64,000 nucleotides of DNA from G963667915 sp965197385. GTDB lineage: Bacteria > Acidobacteriota > Vicinamibacteria > Vicinamibacterales > UBA823. The stretch covers positions 558,001 through 622,000 of the forward strand of contig CBDANA010000009.1 in NCBI GenBank assembly GCA_965197385.1, written 5' to 3'. The notes beneath the pieces are model-generated. The model was not told the origin of the DNA. It ran no database searches and saw only the letters and a program-made list of their open reading frames with translations. Positions within the stretch are counted from its first letter, which is position 1. Every line of letters begins with the position of its first letter. Positions 7,917-16,540 of this stretch are shown in pieces. A program made the position numbers and the translations under genes.

Positions 7917-9578
7917 CCGGGATTTTCATTTTACCTGTCCCGGAGGGCACCGTTATACACCCGACCGCCGCCGCGCGCACGAATTTCTGTTCGTCGGACA
8001 ATCGTCCAGCTCCAGAGACTGTCACTCAGCCCGCGCTGACGTGCGACCGACTGGAGCCGCTGTTTTCACGGCATTTCTCAGACACTGGTCCACACGTGCG
8101 CCGTTTCTTCGCCGGAGTTCCTCGGGAAGCGGTCGCCCGCTATCCTCCCGGCACGGGCAGCGCCCAGATCCTCCGCAGTATGTCGCCGAACAGCCGACGG
8201 GTCAGATGCCCTTCTGCCAGCAGGAGCCAGTAGTCCCTGGCATGCTTCACCAAGCCGGCCTCCGGTTTTCACCAGCCGCTGCTGGAGACTCGTGAGCGAC
8301 CAGCGCGTGACCCGCGGCGGCAGGACCCATCTGCGCCAGAGGTTGCCCAGGTTGTAGGCCAGGACACTCAGTTGCAGGCGCACTTCGTTCGCCCGGAACC
8401 GAGGGCACGACAGCCGCGTCCAGTGGGTGGCCTGCTTGCCTTCCTTGATCCATTGCTCCGCCGTGCCGCGCTTGTTGTAGAACCGTACGACCGAGCGGCT
8501 CGGGAGGGCCATCTTGGTCACAATGAAGCCGACGCGCGGGAACAGCTCCCCTCGGTGGTGCTCCACCTTGGCGACAATCCGTCTGGGCGTGGTCCAGCTC
8601 TTCGCCTGATAGCGGAAACTCTTGTAGCGCACCAAGGGCTTGCGGCTCGGCCGTCCCGGCGGACGAAAGAGGAGGGCTTCGATTTCCAGCTCCACGCTCT
8701 TGTTCGCCGGCATGCGGATGACATAGTCCACGTCGCGCGTCTCGAGCGCGTCGTAGATCTCCGGCTTGGCAAACGCCGCGTCCGCGCGGAACGCCACGCG
8801 CGTACCCTCCGCCTGCTGCCGGTCAATTTCCGGCACGAGCAGGTCGTCCCAATCGTCGGCGCTATGCACGTTGCCGGGCCGCAGCGGGGCGGCCACGCAG
8901 TCGCCGTGCTCGTTGAACAGAAACAGCGGGTGGTAACAGACTGATTCAAAGTGTCCGTTGTACGCGCTCCCTTCCTGCGCCCCATGCACCGGGCTCTCAC
9001 TCGAATCCATGTCGAGCACAATCCGGCCGGCGCGCGTTGGCATCTCAGCCTGTGTGAGCACCTCCCGGTTCACGGCCATCAGCCCGACGAGCTTCTCCTC
9101 TCGGGTCAGCAGCTCAGTCTCGAACCAATGCAGCGGCAAGGTCAGCGCGCCACCGCGGTCCCAGAGCGTTGGCGCCCCGATGAGACGAAACGTCGGGTCC
9201 GCCGACACGCGCACCGCATCGTTCAGGTCTTCGTAGCCCGCGAGCCGGCTGTAGACCGACTGTCGCAGGAGATCCGCCAGGCTGAACTGGGTGTGCAAGC
9301 CCTGTCGGGAGTCGCTCAGGTGCTCGGCGATGAGTGTCGCCAGCCCCAGGCGTTCATCCAACTCGCGCACCAAAAGGAGACCGGCGTCGGAGGTGATGCG
9401 CGACCCCTGGAATGCGACCTTCAGAAAGCCATTGAACGTGAACTGAAACGCCTCGTGCTGTCATTCACCCACAGGGTGTCACCCTCCGTGGCGGGGTTCC
9501 TTGCGTCGGAGCCCCGGAAATCAAGGCGCGGCGACTGGCCTGCCGATACGGTACCACAGCCAAATCGGAAATCCGGGG
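7917..9578 (-). mobile_element. IS1380 family insertion sequence, copy 1 (frameshifted transposase)
   Basis: 1662 bases bounded by imperfect inverted repeats: CCGGGATTTTCATTTT at the left and, on the other strand, CCCCGGATTTCCGATTT at the right. It is nearly identical to the element at 23704-25363 but in opposite orientation. Flanking four-base sequences (CAAG at left, TAAA at right) do not match, so there is no target duplication; an adjacent deletion or a recombination event after insertion is possible. The right end falls exactly at the stop codon of the DUF5989 gene. The left end is 39 bases upstream of the YcnI-like gene. Confidence 0.9.
8078..9373 (-). CDS. IS1380 family transposase, copy 1, C-terminus frameshifted
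   Basis: A DDE transposase. The Asp in VLDMDSSESPVHG, the Asp in AFRADAAFAKPEIYDALE and the Glu in RGTAEQWIKEGK fit the IS1380 catalytic triad. Compared with the copy at 23908-25140, one extra T in the codons after the Gly-Gly-Arg-Leu stretch shifts the frame, so the last 40 or so residues are replaced by an unrelated tail. The catalytic residues lie before this point. In-frame coding similarity extends 29 codons upstream of the called start (reading FQFTFNGFLKVAFQG) but meets a TGA with no standard start codon in between. The second copy shares this oddity. It is probably inactive or dependent on the intact copy. Confidence 0.88.
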   Translation of the reverse strand: MVRELDERLGLATLIAEHLSDSRQGLHTQFSLADLLRQSVYSRLAGYEDLNDAVRVSADPTFRLIGAPTLWDRGGALTLPLHWFETELLTREEKLVGLMAVNREVLTQAEMPTRAGRIVLDMDSSESPVHGAQEGSAYNGHFESVCYHPLFLFNEHGDCVAAPLRPGNVHSADDWDDLLVPEIDRQQAEGTRVAFRADAAFAKPEIYDALETRDVDYVIRMPANKSVELEIEALLFRPPGRPSRKPLVRYKSFRYQAKSWTTPRRIVAKVEHHRGELFPRVGFIVTKMALPSRSVVRFYNKRGTAEQWIKEGKQATHWTRLSCPRFRANEVRLQLSVLAYNLGNLWRRWVLPPRVTRWSLTSLQQRLVKTGGRLGEACQGLLAPAGRRASDPSAVRRHTAEDLGAARAGRIAGDRFPRNSGEETAHVWTSV

Positions 9579-9736
9579 TAAAACAACGTGTAGATAAAGG
9601 GTGCCACCGTCGAGCCTTGTACCAGCACGATCAACAAGCCGGCCAGCACCAGCACAATGACAATCGGCAGCAGCCAGTACTTCTTGTTGTATCGTAGGAA
9701 TTCCCAGAATCCAGCGAGCACTTGGGTTTTGCCCAT
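9521..9736 (-). CDS. DUF5989 (SxtK-like) small membrane protein, stop codon overrun into IS1380
   Basis: Residues 1-52 (MGKTQVLAGFWEFLRYNKKY and on to APFIYTLF) match the DUF5989 pattern: a short amphipathic start with WEFLR..KKYWLLP, then one transmembrane helix, ending in the conserved FIYTLF. The IS1380 copy at 7917-9578 inserted right after the codon for Phe52. Only the TA of the native stop remains, so the frame now reads 19 further residues inside the IS before stopping. DUF5989 proteins are found with SxtJ and SxtI-type carbamoyltransferases; SxtJ lies 20 bases upstream on the same strand. Function unknown; a membrane accessory role for the carbamoyltransferase is inference. Confidence 0.82.
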   Translation of the reverse strand: MGKTQVLAGFWEFLRYNKKYWLLPIVIVLVLAGLLIVLVQGSTVAPFIYTLFYPGFPIWLWYRIGRPVAAP

Positions 9737-9756
9737 GGCGATCCTCCAGGCGGCGG

Positions 9757-10152
9757 TCAGAACATCTTCTCGAGATGTTTCGGATCGCGGTGCCGGTCGG
9801 GATAGGGCGTCCAGTACGTGGGCTGCTCCGGGCGTCGCCGGCCCAGGGGATCCCAGCCAGTCATCCGCTTGATGATACCGATCGGCGTCATCACGCCGAA
9901 GAACACCAGCCCGAGCACGACGCGTGTGCCGACGAACGACAGCGCTTCGGCGAGACGCATCCACCAGCGGTTCGGCCAGCGCAAGGCCCGAGGGAGCAGC
10001 ACGCCTGCGACGACCAGGACGACGCCGCCGCCAAGGAGCGTGCGAGAGTCCAGGGTATCGCCGTGCCGGAACAGTATCCAGCCGCCGATGGCCGCCAGGA
10101 TGCCGCCGACCGTCTGCCCGAACTGGCGTTCTGCGGGATAGGGGTCACGCAT
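9757..10152 (-). CDS. SxtJ family membrane protein
   Basis: A 131-residue protein beginning RDPYPAERQFGQTVGGILAA, with an early basic and polar stretch, three or so hydrophobic segments (IGGWILF, VVLVVAGVLLP, VVLGLVFFGVMTPIGII) and the closing WDPLGRR and TYWTPYPDR-type region typical of SxtJ. In saxitoxin clusters SxtJ and SxtK sit beside the SxtI carbamoyltransferase. Here SxtJ and DUF5989 are adjacent, and the carbamoyltransferase gene lies 3 kb downstream on the same strand. This supports a carbamoyltransferase-SxtJ-DUF5989 module broken up by later insertions. The biochemical role of SxtJ is not established. Confidence 0.8.
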   Translation of the reverse strand: MRDPYPAERQFGQTVGGILAAIGGWILFRHGDTLDSRTLLGGGVVLVVAGVLLPRALRWPNRWWMRLAEALSFVGTRVVLGLVFFGVMTPIGIIKRMTGWDPLGRRRPEQPTYWTPYPDRHRDPKHLEKMF

Positions 10153-10238
10153 GATCCATGCTCGATGATCAACGTCGCGGGCCCTTACAGCTGCCGACCG
10201 ACAACGGCAGCCAGCGCGTCTGCACTGAAGGGAGCCGA

Positions 10239-10373
10239 GCAGCCGTGGTGCACGTCCCGCTGGGTCGAATACCCCAGGTATTCTCCCTCTTCGCGCCTTG
10301 CCCTGGCCGACCGCGGCTTCGACTTCACCTTAGAGGGGTCTCGGTGCGACGCGGGGCTTTCAGCACGGGCTGC
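10239..10373 (+). repeat. Interspersed TIR element, copy 1 (internally deleted)
   Basis: The left terminus GCAGCCGTGGTGCACGTCCC and the right terminus ending in CAGCACGGGCTGC are degenerate forms of the family repeat. The internal palindrome GAATACCCCAGGTATTC and the right arm TTAGAGGGGTCTCGGTGCGA are present. About 50 bases after the left terminus found in full copies are missing. This copy gives the uninterrupted version of the sequence into which IS1380 copy 2 inserted elsewhere (CACCTTAGAGG here). It lies downstream of the GT4 gene and upstream of SxtJ. Confidence 0.75.
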
Positions 10374-10416
10374 TGGAGGCGATTTTATCCGAGCCGGTGG
10401 CGAGGGGCAATTGGCG

Positions 10417-11607
10417 TCAGGCGCCGGCCGGTCTCCGCAGCACGAGCAACTCGCGGTAGACCGCTTCGAGCCGGGCGGCGAGGGCGGGCCAGCCGAACTC
10501 CTGCTCCGCCCGGCGGCGCAGCGCGGCCCCCCGAGCGCGGGTCAGCCCGGGCTGCCGGAGCAATTCGATGATGCGGTCCGCCAGGCCGGTTGCGTCGCCA
10601 ACGGGAGCGTAGGTGCCTTCCTCGCCGAGTAGTTCACGGTTGACCGGCGTATCGCTGGCCACGACGGCGCGGCCACAGGCCATGTAGTTGAGGAGCTTTC
10701 CGTTGGCCTCGGACAGCGACCGCTTGGGCGAGACGGCGACCTCGCCGAGGCAGATCCACCGGGCGGCCTCGGCGTAATCGATCCGACCGGGCAGGCTCAC
10801 CGATGCGGCGAGCCCGCTCGCCTGCACACGCGCACGATAGCGATCCTCGTTGGGGTAGCCCATGATGACGAAGTGCACGTCACCGACGGCACTGACGACC
10901 TGCGGGACCGCATCGAGCAGCAGGTCGACGCCCTGGTAGCTCGTGAGCACGCCGAGGAAGACGACGACGCGCTTGCCCGCCAATCCCAGCCGGGTGACCA
11001 GCTCCGGATCGGGCGGGCTCGGGCGGAACGCGTCGAGGTCGACGCCGTCAGGAAAGGGCGTGATCGTCTCAGGAGCGACACCCTGGGCAGTCAGGAGCGA
11101 GATGACGTGGGCCGAGCTGGTGAGGATCCGATCGGGTCGGCGCACGAGCCAAGCCTCGAGGCGTCTGGCGGCGCTGGTCAGGATGCCTCGCTCGGGCATG
11201 AACGCGTGGTCGACGAGTTCGGCGGTGAGGCTGCCTTGTAGGTCGGCGAGCAGCGGAAGACCGAGGCGGCGGCGGGCCCACGCGCCGATCAGAATCCCTT
11301 CGTGTAGGTGCGCGTGCAGCAGATCCGGTTGGAAACGTCTGGCGGCCCGCCGGACGGCGCGCCAGAGCATCGCGTCGAGCACCGGTCTCGCCAGACTGGG
11401 ACCCAGGGCGGCGGCTTTGACGCCGGGCAGTGCGGGCGCCCGCTCGATCGCGACATCTGAGAGGTTCCGCCCCGTCGGATAGGTCACGACGAGGGATTCC
11501 ACGCCCCGGCGAGCCAGCGCGCGAACCTCCTCGTAGATCCGGATATGACAGCCGCGATCGCCGAAGAACGGTGTCGGGGCGATCACGAGTGTCTTGAGCG
11601 AGGCCAT
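10417..11607 (-). CDS. GT4 family glycosyltransferase
   Basis: A 396-residue protein with two Rossmann-like domains. The N-terminal acceptor domain starts LKTLVIAPTPFFGDRGCHIR and includes PDLLHAHLHEG. The C-terminal GT4 donor domain has GKRVVVFLGVLTSYQGVDLLLDA, the E-x7-E region SEANGKLLNYMACGRAVVASDTPVNREL, and GDATGLADRI. Retaining GT4 enzymes use nucleotide sugars to extend glycans or lipids. The ATG at 11607 gives the usual GT-B N-terminus; upstream in-frame codons do not look like this family. The gene follows glpD by 4 bases, which suggests co-transcription even though glycerol-3-phosphate oxidation has no obvious link. Donor and acceptor unknown. Confidence 0.9.
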   Translation of the reverse strand: MASLKTLVIAPTPFFGDRGCHIRIYEEVRALARRGVESLVVTYPTGRNLSDVAIERAPALPGVKAAALGPSLARPVLDAMLWRAVRRAARRFQPDLLHAHLHEGILIGAWARRRLGLPLLADLQGSLTAELVDHAFMPERGILTSAARRLEAWLVRRPDRILTSSAHVISLLTAQGVAPETITPFPDGVDLDAFRPSPPDPELVTRLGLAGKRVVVFLGVLTSYQGVDLLLDAVPQVVSAVGDVHFVIMGYPNEDRYRARVQASGLAASVSLPGRIDYAEAARWICLGEVAVSPKRSLSEANGKLLNYMACGRAVVASDTPVNRELLGEEGTYAPVGDATGLADRIIELLRQPGLTRARGAALRRRAEQEFGWPALAARLEAVYRELLVLRRPAGA

Positions 11608-11611
11608 GGTC

Positions 11612-13294
11612 TCAGCCTCGGCCGGTCGCACCGGTGAGCTTCGCGTCCGTGCAACGTACCTCCTCGTCGATGACCGCCGTCGTCCAACGCAACCGGCGTC
11701 CCATGAGCTCGGCGCACCGACGCAGGCACGCCTGTCCCGGGTGGCCGATCGTGCCGAGCCCGGTGCGCCTGAACACCACGTCGTCGAGGCGCCGCGCCAT
11801 TTCGTGCTCGACGGCATACACGATCTCGGCGGCCACCGACTCGCGTGCGGGCGTGAGGCGCTCGGCGGCGTTTGCGCCGTCGACCGATGTCATGACCGCG
11901 TCGAGCTCGGTGCCGTAGTGATGTACCAAATGCTCGACGGTTGCTCGATCGAGGCGGCCTGCGTAGTGTGCGACCGCCGCGTCGGTGAAGGCGGTGAGAT
12001 CTGGAATCTGGCCGCCCACCAACGGCGTGTCATGAGTCCGGCACGGTCCGGCGGATTGGCCGAGCCGCGCCGTGAGGCGCGTCGTCGTGAGCTCGGCGAG
12101 CCGGCGGGCCGTCGTGAACTTCGCGCCAAGTACCGAGACTACGCCGCCCGGTTCGCCACGCGCCCCGTGGTCCATGATTTGGAAGTCCCCGGACCCTTGA
12201 TAGACATCAGGCCGGGGCTGCCGGGCGGTCAGTGGATAGATACCCGCGAACGCATAGGTCACGTCACGTCGGTCGAGCGCCGCCCCGGGCAGGGCGTCGT
12301 TCACGTCGGCCAGGAGGTCGTCGACGTCCCGGTCGGTGGCACCCACCTGATCGAGGTCGCCGTCGTATGGACGATCGGTCGTACCGATCAGGGAGTGTCC
12401 GCGCCATGGGATGACGAAGATATGGCGGCCGCCGCGGTGGAGCATCGCCTGCGTGCACCGGCCGGTGGAGAGCGCCAGGGCCAGCCGGTCGACGATCTGT
12501 CGTGTGACGATGTGGGCGCCTGTGGAGAAGTCGGTCACCGGTCGGCGCAAGGCGCCTATCTCGAACTGAGTATCGAGCGACCCGATCCACGGACCGGTGA
12601 CGTTGGCCACGATTCGTGCCTGGATGTCGAACGTGTCCCCGGTCTCCTCGTCGCAGACGGTCAGCGCCGTGATGTAGTGGCGGGTGCGAAGGACGCGCTG
12701 CGCGGCCACGTAGTTCGCGACGGCGGCGCCGTTCCGGACGGCCGTTTTGAGAAACGCCAGCGTCATGCGCTCGGAGCTGTGCAGGTGCGACTCGTACACG
12801 ATCTGAGCCCCGGTCAGGTCGTCACGCCCAGCGATCGCTGGCACGCGCGCGGTCAGCTCGTCTGGCTCGCAAAACTCGCCGGGCGGCGTACGCTTCGCCG
12901 GATCAGACACGAGGCGATCTGCATTGTGCGTGAGGAGGTCGTACACGGCCATGACGGCGCGGAGCGCCGTGCGGCCCCGCAGCAGCCCCGTGTGGGTCGG
13001 AATGGCGAACGGGACCCAGTGAGTCAGGTGAGGCGCGATCCGCTGAAAGCAGGCCCGCTCGTAGGCCGACTCACGTACTTTATCGAGACGCGCGTGCTGC
13101 AGATAGCGTATCCCGCCGTGCAGCAGCTTCGACGACGCGGCCGACGTCGCGCCGCCGAAATCCGCGCGCTCGACGAGCGCGACGTCGAGACCGCGCTGGG
13201 CGGCGTCGTGCGCCAGGCAGGCGCCCGAGATCCCCCCGCCGACGATTGCCAGGTCGAACACCCGGTGTTGGAGTGAGTTGAGATCGCGTTGCAT
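11612..13294 (-). CDS. glpD: FAD-dependent glycerol-3-phosphate dehydrogenase
   Basis: A 560-residue protein with the N-terminal dinucleotide-binding motif DLAIVGGGISGACLAHDAA and the GlpD signature SSKLLHGGIRYLQ. Later stretches FVIPWRGHSLIGTTD and VLGAKFTTARRLAE are typical of the FAD-binding fold. A C-terminal alpha-helical DAO_C domain follows. It oxidises sn-glycerol 3-phosphate to dihydroxyacetone phosphate and passes electrons to quinone at the inner membrane. Length matches GlpD (500-560). The start ATG gives a short hydrophilic leader before the FAD motif. It heads a two-gene minus-strand unit with the GT4 gene. A long antisense frame over the same DNA is an artefact of GC-rich codon use. 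Confidence 0.93.
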   Translation of the reverse strand: MQRDLNSLQHRVFDLAIVGGGISGACLAHDAAQRGLDVALVERADFGGATSAASSKLLHGGIRYLQHARLDKVRESAYERACFQRIAPHLTHWVPFAIPTHTGLLRGRTALRAVMAVYDLLTHNADRLVSDPAKRTPPGEFCEPDELTARVPAIAGRDDLTGAQIVYESHLHSSERMTLAFLKTAVRNGAAVANYVAAQRVLRTRHYITALTVCDEETGDTFDIQARIVANVTGPWIGSLDTQFEIGALRRPVTDFSTGAHIVTRQIVDRLALALSTGRCTQAMLHRGGRHIFVIPWRGHSLIGTTDRPYDGDLDQVGATDRDVDDLLADVNDALPGAALDRRDVTYAFAGIYPLTARQPRPDVYQGSGDFQIMDHGARGEPGGVVSVLGAKFTTARRLAELTTTRLTARLGQSAGPCRTHDTPLVGGQIPDLTAFTDAAVAHYAGRLDRATVEHLVHHYGTELDAVMTSVDGANAAERLTPARESVAAEIVYAVEHEMARRLDDVVFRRTGLGTIGHPGQACLRRCAELMGRRLRWTTAVIDEEVRCTDAKLTGATGRG

Positions 13295-13827
13295 GCCGCC
13301 GCCGAATGCCGTCCTCAGCGCCGGTCCGGCAGGTGCTCACCGGCGCATCGCACAGGCCAGCGCACGGGATTGCGAAAAGGCCAGGATGAGGGCGAACCCG
13401 AGCAACGATAACACGAGCGCCGACTCGATCGGGGCCCAGAGCCGCCCGCGGTGAAAGTCCCGTTACATTCGACCGCCGATGCATCCCGCCATGGGCGGCG
13501 CTGGGCGTGATCCACGATGGGTCAAATACTCCCGGTATTTTCCCTCCTCGCGCCTTGGGTGCGGGCCGACCGCGGCTTCGATTTAGCGGGCTCTCGGTGC
13601 GACGCTGAACTTTCACAACGGGCTACTAGCCGTGCGACGCCGGTCCTCGACAGCAGGAAGGCCAGCACCGAGACGCTGACGGTGGTCTTCGCCAGGAGCG
13701 CGGCGCGTGATCCCGAGTTGTCGGCTGGGACGGCTGCGGCGGCCGTCGACGGGGAACGGAAACAGTCTGCGGCGGCGGCGCGGTCTCGATCGTCTCGTCG
13801 GAGCGCCGCGAATCGCTAGTATATAGT
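13295..13827. other. Non-coding gap holding a TIR element and a possible dead membrane-protein fragment
   Basis: 533 bases with no intact gene. The middle (13444-13626) is a copy of the interspersed TIR element. On either side the minus strand can be read as short hydrophobic pieces: AALLAKTTVSVSVLAFLLS to the right (about 13640-13720) and SALVLSLLGFALILAF to the left (about 13365-13430), the latter ending in a basic tail and stop. The first piece resembles the N-terminal helix of YbhN-type membrane proteins. This could be a decayed gene split by the element, but the two pieces alone cannot be assigned to a family. Confidence 0.35.
13444..13626 (+). repeat. Interspersed TIR element, copy 2 (full length, degenerate)
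   Basis: The left terminus GCCCGCGGTGAAAGTCCCGT, the motif CATTCGACCGCCGATGCATC, the internal palindrome AATACTCCCGGTATTTT, and the right end reading CTCGGTGCGACGCTGAACTT then CACAACGGGCTAC place this in the family. The mini-ORF seen in other copies is cut short here by TGA after Met-Arg-Arg. Same orientation as copies 1, 3 and 6. Confidence 0.8.
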
Positions 13828-15747
13828 ATGAGCGTGGGCTCCCTGGCATCGCCGCACGAGCCCGGCGATAACCGCGCATCGACCTGGGAGGCCACGCGCG
13901 ATCCCATCCTGCCCTTCGTGCTGATCGCTGCTGGCCTGCTGCTCGTGGCGGCGCTCTCGCTGGACGTGGTCCGCACGGCGTACGGCGTCAAGGGCGACGA
14001 AGCGTCGTATGTCACCATGGCGCTGAGCGTCGCCCATGACGGCGACCTCGCCTTCGAGCGACGGGACCTGCTGCGCTTCTGGCGAGTATATGGTCGCGGG
14101 CCCGATGGTATTTTTCTGAAGCGCAGCGCAGGCCGCAAACTGTCGCTCGACCGACGGTGGCCGTTCGTGCATGTCAGTCGCACCGCGGTCATCGATCCCG
14201 ACAGGCTGTACTTCGGCAAGGCATTCATCTATTCGCTGGTCGCGGCACCGTTCGTGAAACTCTTCGGGCTGAACGGCCTCTGGGTGTTCCACGCGCTCCT
14301 GCTGGTCGGGGTCGTCGTGGCCGGGGCCACGTTCGCGGCGACACGGATGCCCCGGCCGGCGGCGTGGCTCGTCGCGGGCGGATTCGTCGGCGGGTCCATC
14401 GTTCCGCTCTACGGTATCTGGCTCACGTCGGAGATCTTCAACTTTTCGCTCATCTTTTTCGGCTATTTCGCCTGGCTGTACAAGGAAGTGCGGGCGGCGC
14501 CCGGCCGCGGCGCGGCCGGCCTGCTCCGCGGCTCACGCAGCGACCTGGCGGCGGCAACGCTGCTGGGTTTGGCGACGTTCTCGAAGCCGAGCAACGTCCT
14601 GCTCGTGTTGCCGCTGATTGGTCTGGCCTTGTGGCGCAAGCGGATGTTGGACGGGCTGGGCGTCGGGGTCGTCTTCGTCGCGGTCGTCCTGGGTGGGTTC
14701 GGTGCTAATGCGATCGTCTCCGGGGAGTGGAACTATCAGGGTGGCGACCGGAGGACCTTCTTCGGACGGTTTCCGTTCGAAGCGGAGCGCGCCAATTTTG
14801 ACGAGCTCGGCGTCGGCGTGAGCACCAACGAGATCGCGGTGCGCGAGACGTCGCGCACCTACCTGACGCAGTTTGGGCACAACGTCGTCTACCTGTTCGC
14901 AGGCCGGCACTTCGGCCTCCTGCCGTACTTCTTTCCCGGCATGTTCATCGCGGCGTGGGCCTTCTGGCGACGCCGCACGCTGGCGGGCTGGCACGTCATG
15001 ATTGCGGTCGCCACGGCCGCGACTGCGTTCGGCCTGCTCGTCATGCTTCCGAACACGTGGTCCGGGGGGGGCGGGCCAGCCGGCAACCGGTACTTCTTGA
15101 GCGTCTATCCGACGCTGTTTTTCCTGCTGCCGGCCGCCCGGTCGATGGTCCCGGGCATTGTCGCCTGGCTCGGAGGACTACTGTTCGTCGCCCATATTCT
15201 CGTCGACCCATTTGTTGCCGTGAAGCGGCCCTGGCTGTACGCCGATCGGGGGCTGCTCCGTGCGCTGCCGGTCGAGTTGACGATGGTCAATGACCTGCCG
15301 GTCATGCTCGACCAGGGTCGGTCGCGGATTCGCTACGGCCGCGATCGCGAGTTCCTGCTCTATTTTCTCGACGACCGGGCCGCGCGGCCAGACGCGTCGG
15401 GCATCTGGGTGTCAGGGCGGTCACACGCCGAAGTTGTCGTGCGCAGCGCCGTTCGGTTGGTGGCGTTGGAGGTCGAGCTACGGTCGCCGGTCGGCGACCG
15501 AGTCACCCTGGCGGCTGGCGGCGCCAGTCGAACGGTGGATCTGGACCCAGGGCGCCCGGCCTACATCCAGCTGCCGGTGAGCAGCGTCTACGCCCGATCG
15601 GGTTATGGCTTCGTGCTGTCGGTGATCACCCGCAACGGATTCGTGCCCCGCTTGCGAGATTCGACCAACGGCGATGGCCGGTTTCTGGGGGTTGCCTTAC
15701 AGATGACCGGAGTGCCGGCCGACGCGGCGGAGGCGAGCAGCCCGTAG
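13828..15747 (+). CDS. GT39/ArnT-like polytopic membrane glycosyltransferase
   Basis: A 639-residue protein with about ten or more hydrophobic segments, starting ILPFVLIAAGLLLVAALSL. The first periplasmic loop contains KGDEASYVTMAL, the acidic motif expected of GT-C enzymes of the PMT/ArnT type. A soluble C-terminal domain of about 150 residues begins near RYGRDREFLLYFLDD. GT-C enzymes transfer sugars from polyprenyl-phosphate carriers to protein, lipid A or other acceptors on the outer face of the inner membrane. It fits the glycan-type genes to its left, although glpD and a repeat lie between. The ATG follows a short AT-rich stretch (TATATAGT). Acceptor unknown. Confidence 0.78.
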   Translation: MSVGSLASPHEPGDNRASTWEATRDPILPFVLIAAGLLLVAALSLDVVRTAYGVKGDEASYVTMALSVAHDGDLAFERRDLLRFWRVYGRGPDGIFLKRSAGRKLSLDRRWPFVHVSRTAVIDPDRLYFGKAFIYSLVAAPFVKLFGLNGLWVFHALLLVGVVVAGATFAATRMPRPAAWLVAGGFVGGSIVPLYGIWLTSEIFNFSLIFFGYFAWLYKEVRAAPGRGAAGLLRGSRSDLAAATLLGLATFSKPSNVLLVLPLIGLALWRKRMLDGLGVGVVFVAVVLGGFGANAIVSGEWNYQGGDRRTFFGRFPFEAERANFDELGVGVSTNEIAVRETSRTYLTQFGHNVVYLFAGRHFGLLPYFFPGMFIAAWAFWRRRTLAGWHVMIAVATAATAFGLLVMLPNTWSGGGGPAGNRYFLSVYPTLFFLLPAARSMVPGIVAWLGGLLFVAHILVDPFVAVKRPWLYADRGLLRALPVELTMVNDLPVMLDQGRSRIRYGRDREFLLYFLDDRAARPDASGIWVSGRSHAEVVVRSAVRLVALEVELRSPVGDRVTLAAGGASRTVDLDPGRPAYIQLPVSSVYARSGYGFVLSVITRNGFVPRLRDSTNGDGRFLGVALQMTGVPADAAEASSP

Positions 15748-16031
15748 AGTGGTCATCGCGTTCCTTTCCCATCTCGGTCAGGGCGGGTACCACGGCCTGC
15801 CAGGCGCTGGAGCGGCGCGTCGTCGTGTAGGATCGGAATCAGCCCGGCGTAGCGGCGCCGATCTCGGATGGGCGAAACAGGAGATAGCGTACCGCACTCG
15901 AGGCGCGTCTTGCGCGACGTACGACCAAGGCGATTGTCGACTTCAACTTACTGGATATTCGGCTCAATCCCGGGCCGGCGCGGCGGGCGCGGGCCGACGC
16001 GATCTCCGGTGCGCGCGTGCGAAGGTGACCG

Positions 16032-16481
16032 GTGCGGGCGGTAGTCCAGCGGGTGCGCTCGGCGCGCGTCACGGTGGGTGAACGGGTCGCAGGAGAGATT
16101 GCAGGCGGTCTCCTCGTTTTGGTTGGGGTCACGGGCACGGACCGCGACGCGGATGTGGACTACCTGGCCCGGAAGATTCTCAGACTCCGGATTTTCGAGG
16201 ATGCGGATGGGAAGATGAACTGCGCGCTGGCCGACGGGGCGGGGAGCGTGCTGGTCGTCTCCCAGTTCACGCTGTTCGGCGATTGCCGGCGCGGGCGACG
16301 GCCGTCGTTCGACGCGGCCGCGGCGCCAGATCAGGCGAGGACTCTCTATGAGGCGTTGGTGGCTCGGCTGCGCGCGGCGGGGACGACGGTGGCCACCGGC
16401 GAATTCCGCGCTAGGATGCAGGTCGCGTCGATCAATGACGGACCGGTGACGCTGCTGCTCGACAGCGAGAAGCGCTTCTGA
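16032..16481 (+). CDS. dtd: D-aminoacyl-tRNA deacylase
   Basis: A 149-residue protein with the Dtd hallmarks: MRAVVQRVRSARVTVGERV at the N-terminus, LVLVGVTGTD, VSQFTLFGDCRRGRRPSF (the SQxTL active-site strand) and the C-terminal motif SINDGPVTLLLDSE, where the family has NxGPVT. It hydrolyses the ester bond of D-aminoacyl-tRNAs and Gly-tRNA-Ala, protecting translation from D-amino acids. The size is exactly that of the family. The start is a GTG; no strong ribosome binding site is visible. The 284 bases before it (15748-16031) show no convincing gene. Confidence 0.95.
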   Translation: MRAVVQRVRSARVTVGERVAGEIAGGLLVLVGVTGTDRDADVDYLARKILRLRIFEDADGKMNCALADGAGSVLVVSQFTLFGDCRRGRRPSFDAAAAPDQARTLYEALVARLRAAGTTVATGEFRARMQVASINDGPVTLLLDSEKRF

Positions 16482-16540
16482 GGTGAGTCGCGGCATGTCA
16501 CCGGAGCAGTTGCCTCCTGCTCGCCGTCCTTGGAGAAAGC

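Noticed and set aside
11594..13276. A 560-codon open frame on the plus strand opposite glpD
   Set aside because: It mirrors glpD almost exactly, has no recognisable motif and repetitive Arg/Gly/Val composition. It is an antisense by-product of GC-rich codon use.
15748..16031. A small gene before dtd
   Set aside because: Short readings such as IVDFNLLDIRLNPGPARRAR on the plus strand and YLLFRPSEIGAATPG on the minus strand look suggestive, but neither has a start, a ribosome binding site or a recognisable family.
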